Origin: Bacillus mycoides
GTDB taxonomy: Bacteria > Bacillota > Bacilli > Bacillales > Bacillaceae_G
Length of the DNA: 64,000 nt
Direction: 5' to 3'
NCBI RefSeq assembly: GCF_018742245.1
Contig: NZ_CP036132.1
Coordinates: 1,607,001 to 1,671,000, forward strand
The first letter of the stretch is position 1. The number at the start of each line of letters is the position of its first letter. The notes below the pieces were generated by a model. It saw nothing but the letters and a program-made list of their open reading frames with translations. It made no database searches and was not told the DNA's origin. The position numbers and the translations under genes were made by a program. This document shows positions 1-7,869 of the stretch, one piece after another.

Positions 1-422
1 AGTATGAAATTGATCTTGTACTGCGTGATAATAATGTGAGTGAAGAATACCCTGATGGAATTTTCCACTCACATCCAGATGTACAGCATATTAAGAAAGA
101 AAATATCGGGCTTATTGAAGTCATGGGCCTTGCAATTCTCCCTCCACGTTTGATTGAGGAACTTCATGAAGTTGAGCTGCACTTGTTAGATAAGGAAGCC
201 AATGTTCCTGAAATCCATCAAAAATGGGCAGATGAATTAAAAGCCCAGGGTGGCTATACGGAAGAGACCATTCAAAGCTTTCTTCAAACTGAAGTTGCAA
301 AAAAATTTGAACGCGTCTTAGAAGATGCTGGTGTTTATAAGATGAATAAAGATGGTAGAACAGGGTTTGATCGCTTTATCAAAGAATTACAAAGCGCAAA
401 TCGAGAGGTGATGACGAAATGA
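1..422 (+). CDS. galT: galactose-1-phosphate uridylyltransferase, C-terminal part
   Basis: This is the 3' end of a gene that enters from the left edge; the frame is open from base 3. The product would transfer UMP from UDP-glucose to galactose 1-phosphate in the Leloir pathway. The visible tail, including the stretch around HSHPDVQHIKKENIGLIEVMG, matches the C-terminal region of the Firmicute (type 2) GalT family. Its TGA overlaps the ATG of galE by ATGA, so the two are translationally coupled. The catalytic region lies outside the window. Confidence 0.9.
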   Translation, partial: YEIDLVLRDNNVSEEYPDGIFHSHPDVQHIKKENIGLIEVMGLAILPPRLIEELHEVELHLLDKEANVPEIHQKWADELKAQGGYTEETIQSFLQTEVAKKFERVLEDAGVYKMNKDGRTGFDRFIKELQSANREVMTK

Positions 423-1405
423 CAGTTTTAGTTTTAGGTGGTGCAGGCTATATCGGTTCACATGCCGTCAATCAATTAATCACAAATGGCTATGATGTAG
501 CGGTAATCGATAATCTATTGACCGGGCATATCGAGTCGTTGCATGAAAAAACGCGCTTTTACAAGGGAGATATACGTGATAAGAAATTCATGTGCGAAGT
601 CTTCTCTCAAGAAAAGAATATTGAAGGTGTGATGCATTTTGCAGCATTTTCACTTGTTGGTGAATCAATGGGAGAGCCGTTGAAATATTTCAATAACAAT
701 GTTTACGGCACGCAGATTACCTTAGAAGTTATGAGAGAATTCAGCGTGAAATACATTGTCTTTTCTTCAACTGCTGCAACGTTCGGAATTCCAGAAGAGA
801 TGCCAATTAAGGAGACAACTCCAACAAAGCCAATCAACCCATACGGTCAAAGTAAGTTGATGATGGAACAAATGATGAAATGGCAAAGTGAGGCAAGCGA
901 CATGAATTATGTGGCGCTTCGTTATTTTAATGTTGCAGGTGCAAAAGAAGATGGCTCAATTGGAGAAGCCCATAATCATGAAACACATTTAATTCCGACT
1001 ATTTTACAGGTAGCACTTGGTCAGCGTGATGAGCTCATGATTTATGGGGACGACTATAATACGCCAGATGGAACGAACATCCGTGACTATATCCATGTAG
1101 TCGATTTAATAGATGCGCATATCAAAGCGCTAGAATATTTAAAATCTGGCGGGAAATCGGACGTATTTAATCTTGGCTCAGCAGAAGGCTATTCAAATAA
1201 AGAAATACTTAAAGCTGCTCGTGAGATCACAGAACATCCAATTCCAGCAAAAATCGGGCCGCGTCGCCCAGGTGATCCAGATGTGTTAATTGCATCAAGT
1301 GTGAAAGCGAAGGAAGTTCTTAGTTGGGAACCAAAATATACTTCTATTAAGGATATTATCGCTACAGCATGGAAATGGCATCAAAGTCATCCAGAAGGGT
1401 ATTAA
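419..1405 (+). CDS. galE: UDP-glucose 4-epimerase
   Basis: GalE interconverts UDP-galactose and UDP-glucose with bound NAD, completing the Leloir pathway with GalT. The 328-residue product is of normal family length. It has the N-terminal Rossmann motif GGAGYIGSH (about residues 7-15), the catalytic Ser at SSTAA (about 116) and YGQSK (Tyr142, Lys146) of short-chain dehydrogenases. The start overlaps the galT stop. A strong terminator follows, so galT-galE probably ends the operon. Confidence 0.96.
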   Translation: MTVLVLGGAGYIGSHAVNQLITNGYDVAVIDNLLTGHIESLHEKTRFYKGDIRDKKFMCEVFSQEKNIEGVMHFAAFSLVGESMGEPLKYFNNNVYGTQITLEVMREFSVKYIVFSSTAATFGIPEEMPIKETTPTKPINPYGQSKLMMEQMMKWQSEASDMNYVALRYFNVAGAKEDGSIGEAHNHETHLIPTILQVALGQRDELMIYGDDYNTPDGTNIRDYIHVVDLIDAHIKALEYLKSGGKSDVFNLGSAEGYSNKEILKAAREITEHPIPAKIGPRRPGDPDVLIASSVKAKEVLSWEPKYTSIKDIIATAWKWHQSHPEGY

Positions 1406-1419
1406 AACATTTGAAAAAG

Positions 1420-1459
1420 AACTGCACTAAAGGAGGTGAAACTTCTAGTGCAGTTTTAT
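1420..1459 (+). terminator. galE terminator
   Basis: A 10-bp perfect stem (AACTGCACTA / TAGTGCAGTT) is followed by a short T-rich stretch, 15 bases after the galE stop. The loop contains AAAGGAGGTGA, an almost perfect SD sequence, with only a six-codon frame after it. Confidence 0.8.
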
Positions 1460-1462
1460 CTT

Positions 1463-1642
1463 TTATAAATAATACTCAAATATTTTTGCAACTTTTTCCT
1501 TCATTTTTTCTTTTATAGATAATTGATTGACGTCAAAGGATGTTACTCGCTTTGAATTTTGTAAGTCTGCATTAATGACAGGCTTTATTTTTGAAATATA
1601 GACCGGGTCATGGATATAACAGTTTATTTCTTCATTTGACAT
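1463..1642 (-). pseudogene. unrecognised 59-residue ORF, probably a gene 3' remnant
   Basis: The frame reads like genuine protein (charged C-terminal helix ending KEKVAKIFEYYL) but I do not recognise the family, and it has no convincing SD. It begins almost exactly where a second gene tail begins on the opposite strand. I therefore read it as the surviving 3' end of a minus-strand gene cut by a rearrangement near base 1645. It could instead be a real small gene; confidence is low. Confidence 0.3.
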
Positions 1643-1652
1643 TAATACAAAC

Positions 1653-1745
1653 ACAAACTACAATGCTGACGCCGAAGCAGTTGTTGGAAAATACGGTATG
1701 CTAGAGATTGCGAAGTTTCTTGGTAGTGAATTAGAGAAAATATAA
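1653..1745 (+). pseudogene. gene 3' remnant (about 30 codons)
   Basis: An open frame without start codon encodes a plausible C-terminus (AVVGKYGMLEIAKFLGSELE...) and is followed 12 bases later by a good terminator. Nothing upstream in frame supplies a beginning. It looks like the preserved tail and terminator of a lost plus-strand gene; the family was not recognised. Confidence 0.35.
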
Positions 1746-1756
1746 TAGATAGGGAG

Positions 1757-1783
1757 AAAGCTGCTGATGAAGCAGCTTTTTTT
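1757..1783 (+). terminator. intrinsic terminator after the gene remnant
   Basis: A perfect 9-bp stem AAAGCTGCT / AGCAGCTTT with a 5-base loop is followed by seven T residues. It is a strong terminator with no intact gene in front of it. Confidence 0.85.
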
Positions 1784-2097
1784 GTAAGTTCAATTTGAGT
1801 AAAAATTGTTAATTTTGTATTTAAAACCAAATAAAGGAAGTGTCATGCATGCCCATCAACTTAAGACGTGGATATGAAATAAATTCACGATGTTTATAAG
1901 AAAGATGCGATGCTATATCTTTTCAATTAAAGAATTCTAAATGTGTTTTAATCAAACTTTTTTATAAAAATTCAACATCCAGTCACAAAGACAGACTCTA
2001 TTTTGATCAATCTTTTTTCAAAATGGAGTCTTTTTGTGTAACACAGAATGTGGATTTGTAAGAGGTTTTTAATCAAACTTTATAAACAGTATGTTTT
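1784..2097. other. non-coding stretch with decayed coding scraps and a terminator
   Basis: No gene of usable length is seen. Around 1850-1930 short plus-strand frames such as INLRRGYE and, in another frame, HDVYKKDAMLYLFN before a stop read like remnants of protein-coding DNA, but they are too short to assign. A hairpin terminator lies at 1993-2035. Confidence 0.5.
1993..2035. terminator. hairpin terminator
   Basis: AGACTCTATTTTG pairs with CAAAATGGAGTCT (one G-T pair) and a T run follows. The outer CACAAAGA / TCTTTTTGTG bases extend the pairing, so it could act on both strands, including on the minus-strand YolD-like gene to its right. Confidence 0.7.
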
Positions 2098-2328
2098 TTA
2101 TCTTAAATCAATTATATCCATAAATTTAAGAAAAATTCTGTTATAAGATGCATCAGTACAAGTTATTAAATTTTTTATCGGATTTATGTCAGTTACAGTC
2201 ATATATCTAGTAAGCAAATGATCATCTCTATAATAAGTAATCAATTTCTTCTCTTCAGAAAGAAATGAACATAATAACATGTTTTCAATACGTTCTTGTT
2301 CGTCTTGGGTTAATGTAGGGCGCTCCAC
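2098..2328 (-). CDS. YolD-like protein, probably N-terminally truncated
   Basis: The product resembles the C-terminal two-thirds of YolD-like proteins: a short helical part (RPTLTQDEQERIENML), then TYYRDDHLLT and a final IFLKFMDIIDLR. Family members are usually around 100 residues or more and begin with a segment missing here; the frame stays open about 20 codons upstream without an ATG. The only good start is GTG and its SD is weak. YolD-like proteins often accompany Y-family DNA polymerases, but none is present, so this is probably a stray or decaying copy. Confidence 0.6.
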   Translation of the reverse strand: MERPTLTQDEQERIENMLLCSFLSEEKKLITYYRDDHLLTRYMTVTDINPIKNLITCTDASYNRIFLKFMDIIDLR

Positions 2329-2398
2329 TTTTGTCTGCTTTTTAACAATCTTACCAATACGTTTAAATCTAAAGCACCTTTTATGTTGAAAAACTTAT

Positions 2399-3124
2399 TT
2401 ATAACAAATTCAAACTTTCAATAAGGAGATAAATACCTGTGCAACTCAAAAGGATATATGTAAATATTTTAAAAATCCGTTGATTAAGCCATTTAAAAAT
2501 AATTTGGCCTATAAACAAACCTAGAAATATGATTGGAATTGCATAAAAACTTGATTCCCAAATTGTTCTGTTCGTTCCAGTAAAGAGTATTTGAGTTATG
2601 AGACTAATGAAATATATAAACAGATAAAAAGCCAAAGTAGTTGCTCTTAACTTCCCTTTTTCAGTATCAGTTCCTGTAAAGTATAGTAACAATGGAGGTC
2701 CTGGCATGCCGATACTTGTCGTTAAAAGGCCTGATAAGCCACCAACTACGAAATCCCTAGATTGCGTTGATTTAATCTTAAAGTTACATATCAGCATCAA
2801 TGTTAAGATTAAGAGCAGGATGCTGATTGCTAATTTAAAAGCGTTTATGTTAATAGAAGTGAAGATTAAAATACCAAAAGGTACACCAACTATACTTCCA
2901 AAAGTTAATCTTTTCAGTAGAATAAAGTCAATGTCCATTCTTATTTTCCAAATGAGTGATATTGAAATAATTAATGATAAAATAATGTTTATTTGTATAG
3001 CTTCTTGTGGTAAGAATAACATTAGTAAGAAAGGTGTTGCCATTATGGAAAAGCCAAAACCTGTACTTGTTTGCAAAACAGAAGCCACTAATATAATACA
3101 TATGAAAATTAATGTAGTCTCCAA
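2399..3124 (-). CDS. TauE/SafE (TSUP) family membrane transporter
   Basis: The 241-residue protein is almost entirely hydrophobic, with about seven to eight membrane segments. It has the family's N-terminal pattern ASVLQTSTGFGFSIMATPF and a matching second half (GGLSGLLTTSIGMPGPPLLLY), reflecting the duplicated TSUP fold. Members export sulfite, sulfoacetate or related anions; the substrate cannot be read from the sequence. It stands alone apart from the YolD-like fragment downstream. Confidence 0.88.
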   Translation of the reverse strand: METTLIFICIILVASVLQTSTGFGFSIMATPFLLMLFLPQEAIQINIILSLIISISLIWKIRMDIDFILLKRLTFGSIVGVPFGILIFTSININAFKLAISILLLILTLMLICNFKIKSTQSRDFVVGGLSGLLTTSIGMPGPPLLLYFTGTDTEKGKLRATTLAFYLFIYFISLITQILFTGTNRTIWESSFYAIPIIFLGLFIGQIIFKWLNQRIFKIFTYILLSCTGIYLLIESLNLL

Positions 3125-3320
3125 AATAACCCCCTATTTAATCAAATTTAATAAATATTTTTTCACTATGAAAATCGAATTTAACTGATTCGAGCCTATA
3201 GATTAAGTGTAATACTTCACAATCTCACTTTTATTTTAACATAAATATTTAGTTTCTTCTCAAATGGTAGCACTTACATTTTTAAACAATTTTATTGTTA
3301 CTCAGCACTAATGAATGGTA

Positions 3321-3785
3321 TCAACTAAAAATTAGCAATGCTTGTACTTGTTTTTTCCATTCGCTTAAATACATTTTTTCTGCCTTGAGTAGTTCAACAG
3401 GTAATTTTGCAATAAATTCTAAACTGTTTCCATCAGGATCATTAAAATATATAGAGGCGTGTGCTAGCTCGGGAAAAACGATTGGCTCAATTGGCTCCAT
3501 TCCAAAGTCTTTTCGCACTGGAATTCCTTTCTGTTTGAGCCAGTGTATCGCGTTTTCTAAATCGTGTAAGCTTACTTGGAAAGCGATATGTCGTAAGGAT
3601 GGATGATAATTAACTTTGTATTCTTTTCCTTCCCAAAGACCAATCCAACTTTCATTTTCTACAATCCAAAAGAAGGCGATATCTTTGTCTCTTTTATATA
3701 ATTTGAGCCCCAGTGATTCATAAAAAGGTATCGAAATTTCTAAATTACAGACAGGTAAATGTGCTTCATAAAGACCTTTAATCAT
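3321..3785 (-). CDS. VOC family (glyoxalase/dioxygenase fold) protein
   Basis: The sequence has the paired beta-alpha-beta-beta-beta pattern of the vicinal oxygen chelate family: LPVCNLEISIPFYESLGLKL at the N-terminus and HASIYFNDPDGNSLEFIAKL at the C-terminus. Candidate metal ligands are the His near the start, the His of LRHIAFQV and the Glu of NSLEFIA. Length (154 residues) is normal for a single-domain member. Its start follows a good minus-strand SD (GGAGG). Substrate and reaction are unknown; family members include glyoxalases, fosfomycin or bleomycin resistance proteins and dioxygenases. Confidence 0.85.
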   Translation of the reverse strand: MIKGLYEAHLPVCNLEISIPFYESLGLKLYKRDKDIAFFWIVENESWIGLWEGKEYKVNYHPSLRHIAFQVSLHDLENAIHWLKQKGIPVRKDFGMEPIEPIVFPELAHASIYFNDPDGNSLEFIAKLPVELLKAEKMYLSEWKKQVQALLIFS

Positions 3786-3879
3786 TATAATCCTCCTTAG
3801 TAAAAATGTTTCTTATTTTATATTAAACGATGCTTTGTTTATTGAAATCACTTAAAAGAAGGGTATTAATTCATACGAA

Positions 3880-3917
3880 AGTATGAAAAAACAGCTCAAG
3901 TATGAAAAAACAGCTCG
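3880..3917. repeat. tandem duplication of a 19-base unit
   Basis: AGTATGAAAAAACAGCTC occurs twice, with a 19-base period (one differing base). The second copy forms the 5' arm of the adjacent hairpin, so half of a terminator stem was duplicated. Confidence 0.85.
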
Positions 3918-3932
3918 AGTATGAGCTGTTTT
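3907..3932. terminator. hairpin terminator between VOC gene and YjcZ-like gene
   Basis: A perfect 10-bp stem AAAACAGCTC / GAGCTGTTTT with a 6-base loop. Flanking A and T runs allow it to work on either strand; it lies downstream of the minus-strand YjcZ-like gene. Confidence 0.7.
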
Positions 3933-3996
3933 CGTATAGTTTTTAGTTAACATATTTTATTCATTTAGGGTTTAGCGAAAAGGATACGTATTATAT

Positions 3997-4113
3997 TTAA
4001 AACCCTCCGCCGCCACCCCAACAGCTACATCCGATAATGATTAGAAGGATGAATAGCACGATGAGTAAAGCAAATCCACCGCCGAAACCAGCGCAACTAC
4101 CACCAAAGCTCAT
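3997..4113 (-). CDS. YjcZ-like small sporulation membrane protein
   Basis: A 38-residue protein: a Gly/Ser/Cys-rich start (MSFGGSCAGFGGGFALLIVL), one membrane helix, and a glycine-rich tail with CSCWGGGGGF. This is the pattern of the YjcZ family of tiny proteins made during sporulation in Bacillus. A strong SD (GGAGG) precedes the ATG. The gene stands alone. Function in the family is not established. Confidence 0.85.
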   Translation of the reverse strand: MSFGGSCAGFGGGFALLIVLFILLIIIGCSCWGGGGGF

Positions 4114-4471
4114 GTTTTTTCCTCCTTTTTTATTAAATTAATCTATATAACCAATGGATTACTTTATAAGATATGTTTTTATTTGGAAAAGGAGCAAGTC
4201 TTACTTTTAATTAGACAAGAGCCTGGGAGCTAATTTAGATATGATATTTACTTAGTTTCATAGCGCTTTTTTGAAAATGGTAAAACAATATGGAAGTGTA
4301 TACTAGGTGAATGTATTGTAAATGAAAGGGGTATGTAACTTACAATCACATTAAAATTTCTTTTCATAAATATAAAATTTGTAAAAAAAACCATTTTTTA
4401 TTTTTTTATGAGTAAAAATGTACTATAATTTTACAAGTAATATTATGGGAAAAGGGAGTTTTTGTATAGAG
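4114..4471. other. non-coding stretch, AT-rich, contains upstream region of the Spo0E-like gene
   Basis: No gene was found. It holds A- and T-tracts and a TATAAT at 4424-4429 that could be the -10 element for the Spo0E-like gene. No good -35 element is seen. Confidence 0.5.
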
Positions 4472-4636
4472 ATGGAGATGGGACAATTACACAATAAAAT
4501 AGAACACAAAAAGAAAGAGTTAATTCAACTTGTTGCTAGGCATGGATTAGATCATGATAAAGTTTTGTTATTTAGTCGAGATTTAGATATACTAATTAAC
4601 AAGTTTATGAATGTAAAAGAAATAGTATATAAGTGA
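4472..4636 (+). CDS. Spo0E-like aspartyl-phosphate phosphatase
   Basis: Spo0E-family proteins dephosphorylate Spo0A~P and delay sporulation. The product is a short two-helix protein with IEHKKKELIQLVARHGLDHD followed by the family signature SRDLDILIN. I chose the ATG after GGGAG (13-base gap) because the likely -10 element at 4424 would put the transcript start near 4436. In-frame ATGs at 4418, 4445 and 4478 are alternatives. It lies just upstream of the Hfq paralogue. Confidence 0.8.
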   Translation: MEMGQLHNKIEHKKKELIQLVARHGLDHDKVLLFSRDLDILINKFMNVKEIVYK

Positions 4637-4690
4637 TTAATTTTTAATTTTTTATATTAGGATTATTTATTTGTAAAGGAGAGAAAAGTT

Positions 4691-4879
4691 ATGGAACACT
4701 TACAAGAAGAGTTGTATAAACAAATAAAAGAAGAAAAAGGTGCAGTTACTATATTCTTAAAGAGCGGAGTAAGAATAGTAGGGGAAGTAGTTGGAGTAGA
4801 TAGATTTACAGTATTAATATTAGTAGATGGAAAACAACAACTTATTTATAAGCAGGCAATATCAACAATTATGAAATAA
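4691..4879 (+). CDS. hfq: Hfq-family RNA chaperone (paralogue)
   Basis: A 62-residue Sm-like protein with Sm1 (VTIFLKSGVRIVGEVVGVDRFTVLI) and the conserved Sm2 segment YKQAIST. The order and spacing match Hfq, a hexameric RNA chaperone. Compared with the canonical Bacillus Hfq usually found near mutL and miaA, the N-terminus and the LKSGVRIVGEVVG segment are divergent. B. cereus group chromosomes are known to carry more than one Hfq, so this is probably the second copy. The SD (AAAGGAG) is strong. A convergent terminator follows immediately. Confidence 0.9.
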   Translation: MEHLQEELYKQIKEEKGAVTIFLKSGVRIVGEVVGVDRFTVLILVDGKQQLIYKQAISTIMK

Positions 4880-4907
4880 GACACTCAAAATGAGTGTCTT
4901 ATTTCAT
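4871..4907. terminator. bidirectional terminator between hfq and the HD gene
   Basis: A perfect 17-bp inverted repeat (ATGAAATAAGACACTCA and its complement) with a 3-base loop, overlapping the hfq stop codon. The genes on both sides converge on it. Confidence 0.9.
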
Positions 4908-4917
4908 AATTAAATGG

Positions 4918-5520
4918 TTACTGTTTGCATGCTTCAACATCAATGCCGGCAGCGATTAATTTTTTTTCTCCGTCTTGTTCAATGATTTTTTGTAATTTAG
5001 ACAAGAAAGAGTCAAAATCTGTATGTTTACCAACTTGGAAAGTCATTTTATGCTCAATTGGTAGCCAAGTATCAATATCAGCTTCGTTATGTTGAATTTT
5101 CACTTCAAGTTTATCGAGCGCGTTAGCAACTTTTGCTTCATACGTTTCTTTCGCTTCGAACTCCATCCATAAATCGTATAATTCTTCGCCAAGAGAACCT
5201 TCTAGTGTATGTTTAATATTTAAAATAGCCTTTTGCTCATTTTTTTGTTTTTGTAATTGTAATTCATGGCTATTCATTGTATCAAAGGCAGGAATATCAC
5301 CAGCTTCTGCTTCAACAAGATCGTGAATTATGACCATTTTAAGTAATTTTTCTATGTTTACTTTTTGATCCAAATAAGGCTCAACTAAGATAGCCATTAA
5401 GGACATACGCCAAGTATGTTCAGCAACACTTTCTTGACGTCCGTTAGAAAGCCAACTATGTCGCATTTCATATTTTAGTTTTTCTGCTAATGCAATGACT
5501 TGCAAAATGTTATGTTCCAT
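4918..5520 (-). CDS. HD-domain metal-dependent phosphohydrolase (YfbR/HDDC2-like)
   Basis: The protein has the HD-domain ligands: His35 in SVAEHTWRMS, the HD pair at about 66-67 (IIHDLVEAEAGDIP) and a later Asp in ANALDKLEV. The EHTWR...HDLVE..AGD arrangement resembles YfbR-like 5'-nucleotidases acting on deoxynucleoside monophosphates; the substrate is inferred. The start ATG follows GGAGGATCACG; an ATG five codons upstream lacks its own SD. It is a single-gene unit divergent from motA. Confidence 0.8.
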   Translation of the reverse strand: MEHNILQVIALAEKLKYEMRHSWLSNGRQESVAEHTWRMSLMAILVEPYLDQKVNIEKLLKMVIIHDLVEAEAGDIPAFDTMNSHELQLQKQKNEQKAILNIKHTLEGSLGEELYDLWMEFEAKETYEAKVANALDKLEVKIQHNEADIDTWLPIEHKMTFQVGKHTDFDSFLSKLQKIIEQDGEKKLIAAGIDVEACKQ

Positions 5521-5590
5521 CGTGATCCTCCTCATATTTCCATACTATAATTCTAATATGGAAATGAAATGTGTCAATTTTATGAGTATA

Positions 5591-5619
5591 TTGCGATAAA
5601 TAGATGATAAGCGTATAAT
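5591..5619 (+). promoter_or_regulatory. sigma-A type promoter for motAB
   Basis: TTGCGA, a 17-base spacer and TATAAT, ending 73 bases before the motA start. The -10 element is perfect. There is no sigma-D type element. Confidence 0.7.
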
Positions 5620-5691
5620 GAATGTTATATGTGAAAACGCATTATTAAAATAAAAAAATGTTTTATAAAAATGAAAAGGAAGGGCAGGAAT

Positions 5692-6525
5692 ATGGGAGAC
5701 GAAAATCAAGTATTAGTTAGGCCACAAAGGAAAAAGAGAAAGTTTGATATTTCTAGCCCATTTGGCATTGTAATAGGTTTCGTCATTGTAATTGCGGCGA
5801 TCATGCTTGGCGGTGGTGGAATAAAAGCTTTTAAAAATTTCTTAGATGTTCCATCTATTTTAATTGTTATAGGGGGAACAACAGCGACAATTATTGTGGC
5901 ATATAGATTTGGAGAAATAAAAAAATATACGAAAAGTATTTTTACTGTTTTACATAGAAGAGAGGAAAATCTAGAACAGTTAACGGATTTGTTCGTTGAT
6001 TTTTCAAAGAAGTCTAAAAAACATGGTTTACTCTCGTTAGAAGTTGATGGAGAGCAAGTAGACAACCCTTTTATTCAAAAGGGAATTCGTTTAATGTTAA
6101 GCGGCTATGATGAAGCGGAATTAAAAGAAGTGTTAATGAAAGATGTTGAAACAGAAGTGTATGAGTTAAGAAAAGGAGCGACATTATTAGATAAGATTGG
6201 TGATTTCGCTCCAGCGTGGGGCATGATAGGAACGTTAATCGGTCTTATTATTATGTTACAAAACCTACAAGATACTTCACAAATTGGTACAGGGATGGCT
6301 GTTGCGATGTTGACGACATTGTATGGATCTGTGATTGCAAATATGATTGCAATACCGTTATCTGAAAAAGTGTATCGCGGTATTGAAGATTTGTATACAG
6401 AGAAGAAGTTTGTAATTGAAGCAATTTCAGAGCTGTACCGAGGACAAATCCCTTCTAAGTTAAAGTTGAAACTTAGTACATACGTATATGAAACGAAGAT
6501 AAAAAAAGAAAAACGAGCAGCCTAG
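5692..6525 (+). CDS. motA: flagellar motor stator protein MotA
   Basis: MotA forms the proton-conducting stator ring with MotB and turns the rotor through its cytoplasmic loop. Membrane segments are visible at the N-terminus (two, with IMLGGGGIKAF and ILIVIGGTTATIIVAY) and after the long charged loop (APAWGMIGTLIGLIIML and the TTLYGSVIANMIAIPL pair). The start follows AGGAAGGGCAGG; an ATG seven codons upstream lacks an SD. motB follows within 20 bases. Confidence 0.93.
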   Translation: MGDENQVLVRPQRKKRKFDISSPFGIVIGFVIVIAAIMLGGGGIKAFKNFLDVPSILIVIGGTTATIIVAYRFGEIKKYTKSIFTVLHRREENLEQLTDLFVDFSKKSKKHGLLSLEVDGEQVDNPFIQKGIRLMLSGYDEAELKEVLMKDVETEVYELRKGATLLDKIGDFAPAWGMIGTLIGLIIMLQNLQDTSQIGTGMAVAMLTTLYGSVIANMIAIPLSEKVYRGIEDLYTEKKFVIEAISELYRGQIPSKLKLKLSTYVYETKIKKEKRAA

Positions 6526-6541
6526 TAGTTTGAGGAGTGGT

Positions 6542-7222
6542 ATGATGAGCAAGCGACCGCAAAGAGGATCGCCTCGTTGGATGACGACTTTTACTGATTT
6601 AACGATGTTATTGCTAACTTTCTTTGTATTACTAGTTGCGACTTCAAAGCAAGATACAGTAAAATTATCAAAGATGCTTGAAAAGTTCAGTGACGCGGAG
6701 CAAGTAGGTGCAAAAGTAACGGAAAATACAATACCAGATATTTCACATGAAAAAAATGATGAAAAAGCAGTTTCAAAAAAGCGCATGGATGAATTGTATA
6801 AAAAGTTAAAAGCATATGTGGATAATAATGGTGTTAGTCAAGTGAATGTATATCGAGAAGATACAGGTGTTAGCATCGTTATAGTAGACAATTTAATATT
6901 CGATACAGGTGATGCGAATGTTAAGCCGGAAGCGAAAGAAGTAATTAGTCAATTAGTAGGATTCTTCCAATCAGTACCAAATCCAATTGTTGTAGAAGGA
7001 CATACAGATAGCAGACCGATTCATAATGAGAAATTTCCTTCCAATTGGGAATTATCTTCAGCGCGTGCAGCTAATATGATTCATCATTTAATTGAAGTGT
7101 ATAATGTGGATGATAAAAGGTTAGCAGCGGTAGGATATGCAGACACAAAACCAGTAGCACCAAATGATTCACCACAAAATTGGGAGAAGAACCGTCGCGT
7201 TGTAATATATATTAAGGAATAA
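6542..7222 (+). CDS. motB: flagellar motor stator protein MotB
   Basis: MotB anchors the stator to peptidoglycan. It has a short basic N-terminus, one membrane helix containing the proton-binding Asp (FTDLTMLLLTFF, Asp about residue 19), and a C-terminal OmpA-like domain with VVEGHTDSRPI and NRRVVIYI. The start codon (ATG ATG) follows GAGGAG. The plug and linker region is rich in Lys and Asp. It is co-transcribed with motA. Confidence 0.93.
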   Translation: MMSKRPQRGSPRWMTTFTDLTMLLLTFFVLLVATSKQDTVKLSKMLEKFSDAEQVGAKVTENTIPDISHEKNDEKAVSKKRMDELYKKLKAYVDNNGVSQVNVYREDTGVSIVIVDNLIFDTGDANVKPEAKEVISQLVGFFQSVPNPIVVEGHTDSRPIHNEKFPSNWELSSARAANMIHHLIEVYNVDDKRLAAVGYADTKPVAPNDSPQNWEKNRRVVIYIKE

Positions 7223-7373
7223 TATATTTCTATTTTAGTAATAAAATAATAAAAATACAGAAATTCTTTTAAAAAAATATTAAATTTTATCGTTTTATTT
7301 TGTATAATGAGTGAGAATGATAAGGTGAAATATTAAGATATTTTTATACATAGTAAGGAGAGAACCGAAAAGA

Positions 7374-7742
7374 ATGGCACATAAAATTTTAGTTGTAGAT
7401 GATGCGATGTTCATGCGAACAATGATTAAAAACTTGTTAAAAAGTAATTCTGAATTTGAAGTTATCGGTGAAGCAGAGAATGGGGTAGAAGCGATTCAAA
7501 AGTATAAAGAGCTTCAACCTGATATTGTAACACTAGATATTACGATGCCTGAAATGGACGGACTTGAAGCATTAAAAGAAATTATGAAAATTGATTCGAG
7601 TGCAAAGGTTGTCATTTGTTCCGCAATGGGACAACAAGGTATGGTGTTAGATGCAATTAAAGGCGGGGCAAAAGACTTTATTGTAAAGCCATTCCAAGCG
7701 GATCGTGTTATTGAAGCTTTAACAAAAGTAGCAAACAGCTAA
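7374..7742 (+). CDS. cheY: chemotaxis response regulator CheY
   Basis: A single receiver domain: acidic pair Asp9/Asp10, phospho-acceptor Asp55 in VTLDITMPEMDG, Ser83 (VICSAMG) and Lys105 (IVKPF). CheA phosphorylates it and it then acts on the switch (FliM and FliY). The SD AAGGAGAG is strong. A TATAAT at 7303-7308 may provide a separate promoter, with TTTTAAAAAAAT just upstream. It precedes cheA but is separated from it by a terminator-like hairpin. Confidence 0.95.
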   Translation: MAHKILVVDDAMFMRTMIKNLLKSNSEFEVIGEAENGVEAIQKYKELQPDIVTLDITMPEMDGLEALKEIMKIDSSAKVVICSAMGQQGMVLDAIKGGAKDFIVKPFQADRVIEALTKVANS

Positions 7743-7746
7743 TATA

Positions 7747-7804
7747 AGGGGTGCCACAAGGAATCAAAACAATGATAGTAGATAGATATGTGGCCCCCTT
7801 TTTT
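7747..7804 (+). terminator. cheY terminator with a 30-base loop
   Basis: GGGGTGCCACA pairs with TGTGGCCCCC (one bulged base) and six T residues follow. The loop of about 30 bases is unusually long. Read-through would continue into cheA. Confidence 0.7.
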
Positions 7805-7869
7805 CTTGTTTTAAAACACTAAATTGTTATACATAAATGAAAGGTTTGTTAGACAGGTAGGGGATTAAA

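Noticed and set aside
2706..3188. 160-codon plus-strand ORF
   Set aside because: It is antisense to the TauE/SafE transporter gene and has no SD or recognisable sequence.
3880..3917. CRISPR-like repeat
   Set aside because: There are only two adjacent 19-base copies with no spacer, which is a simple tandem duplication.
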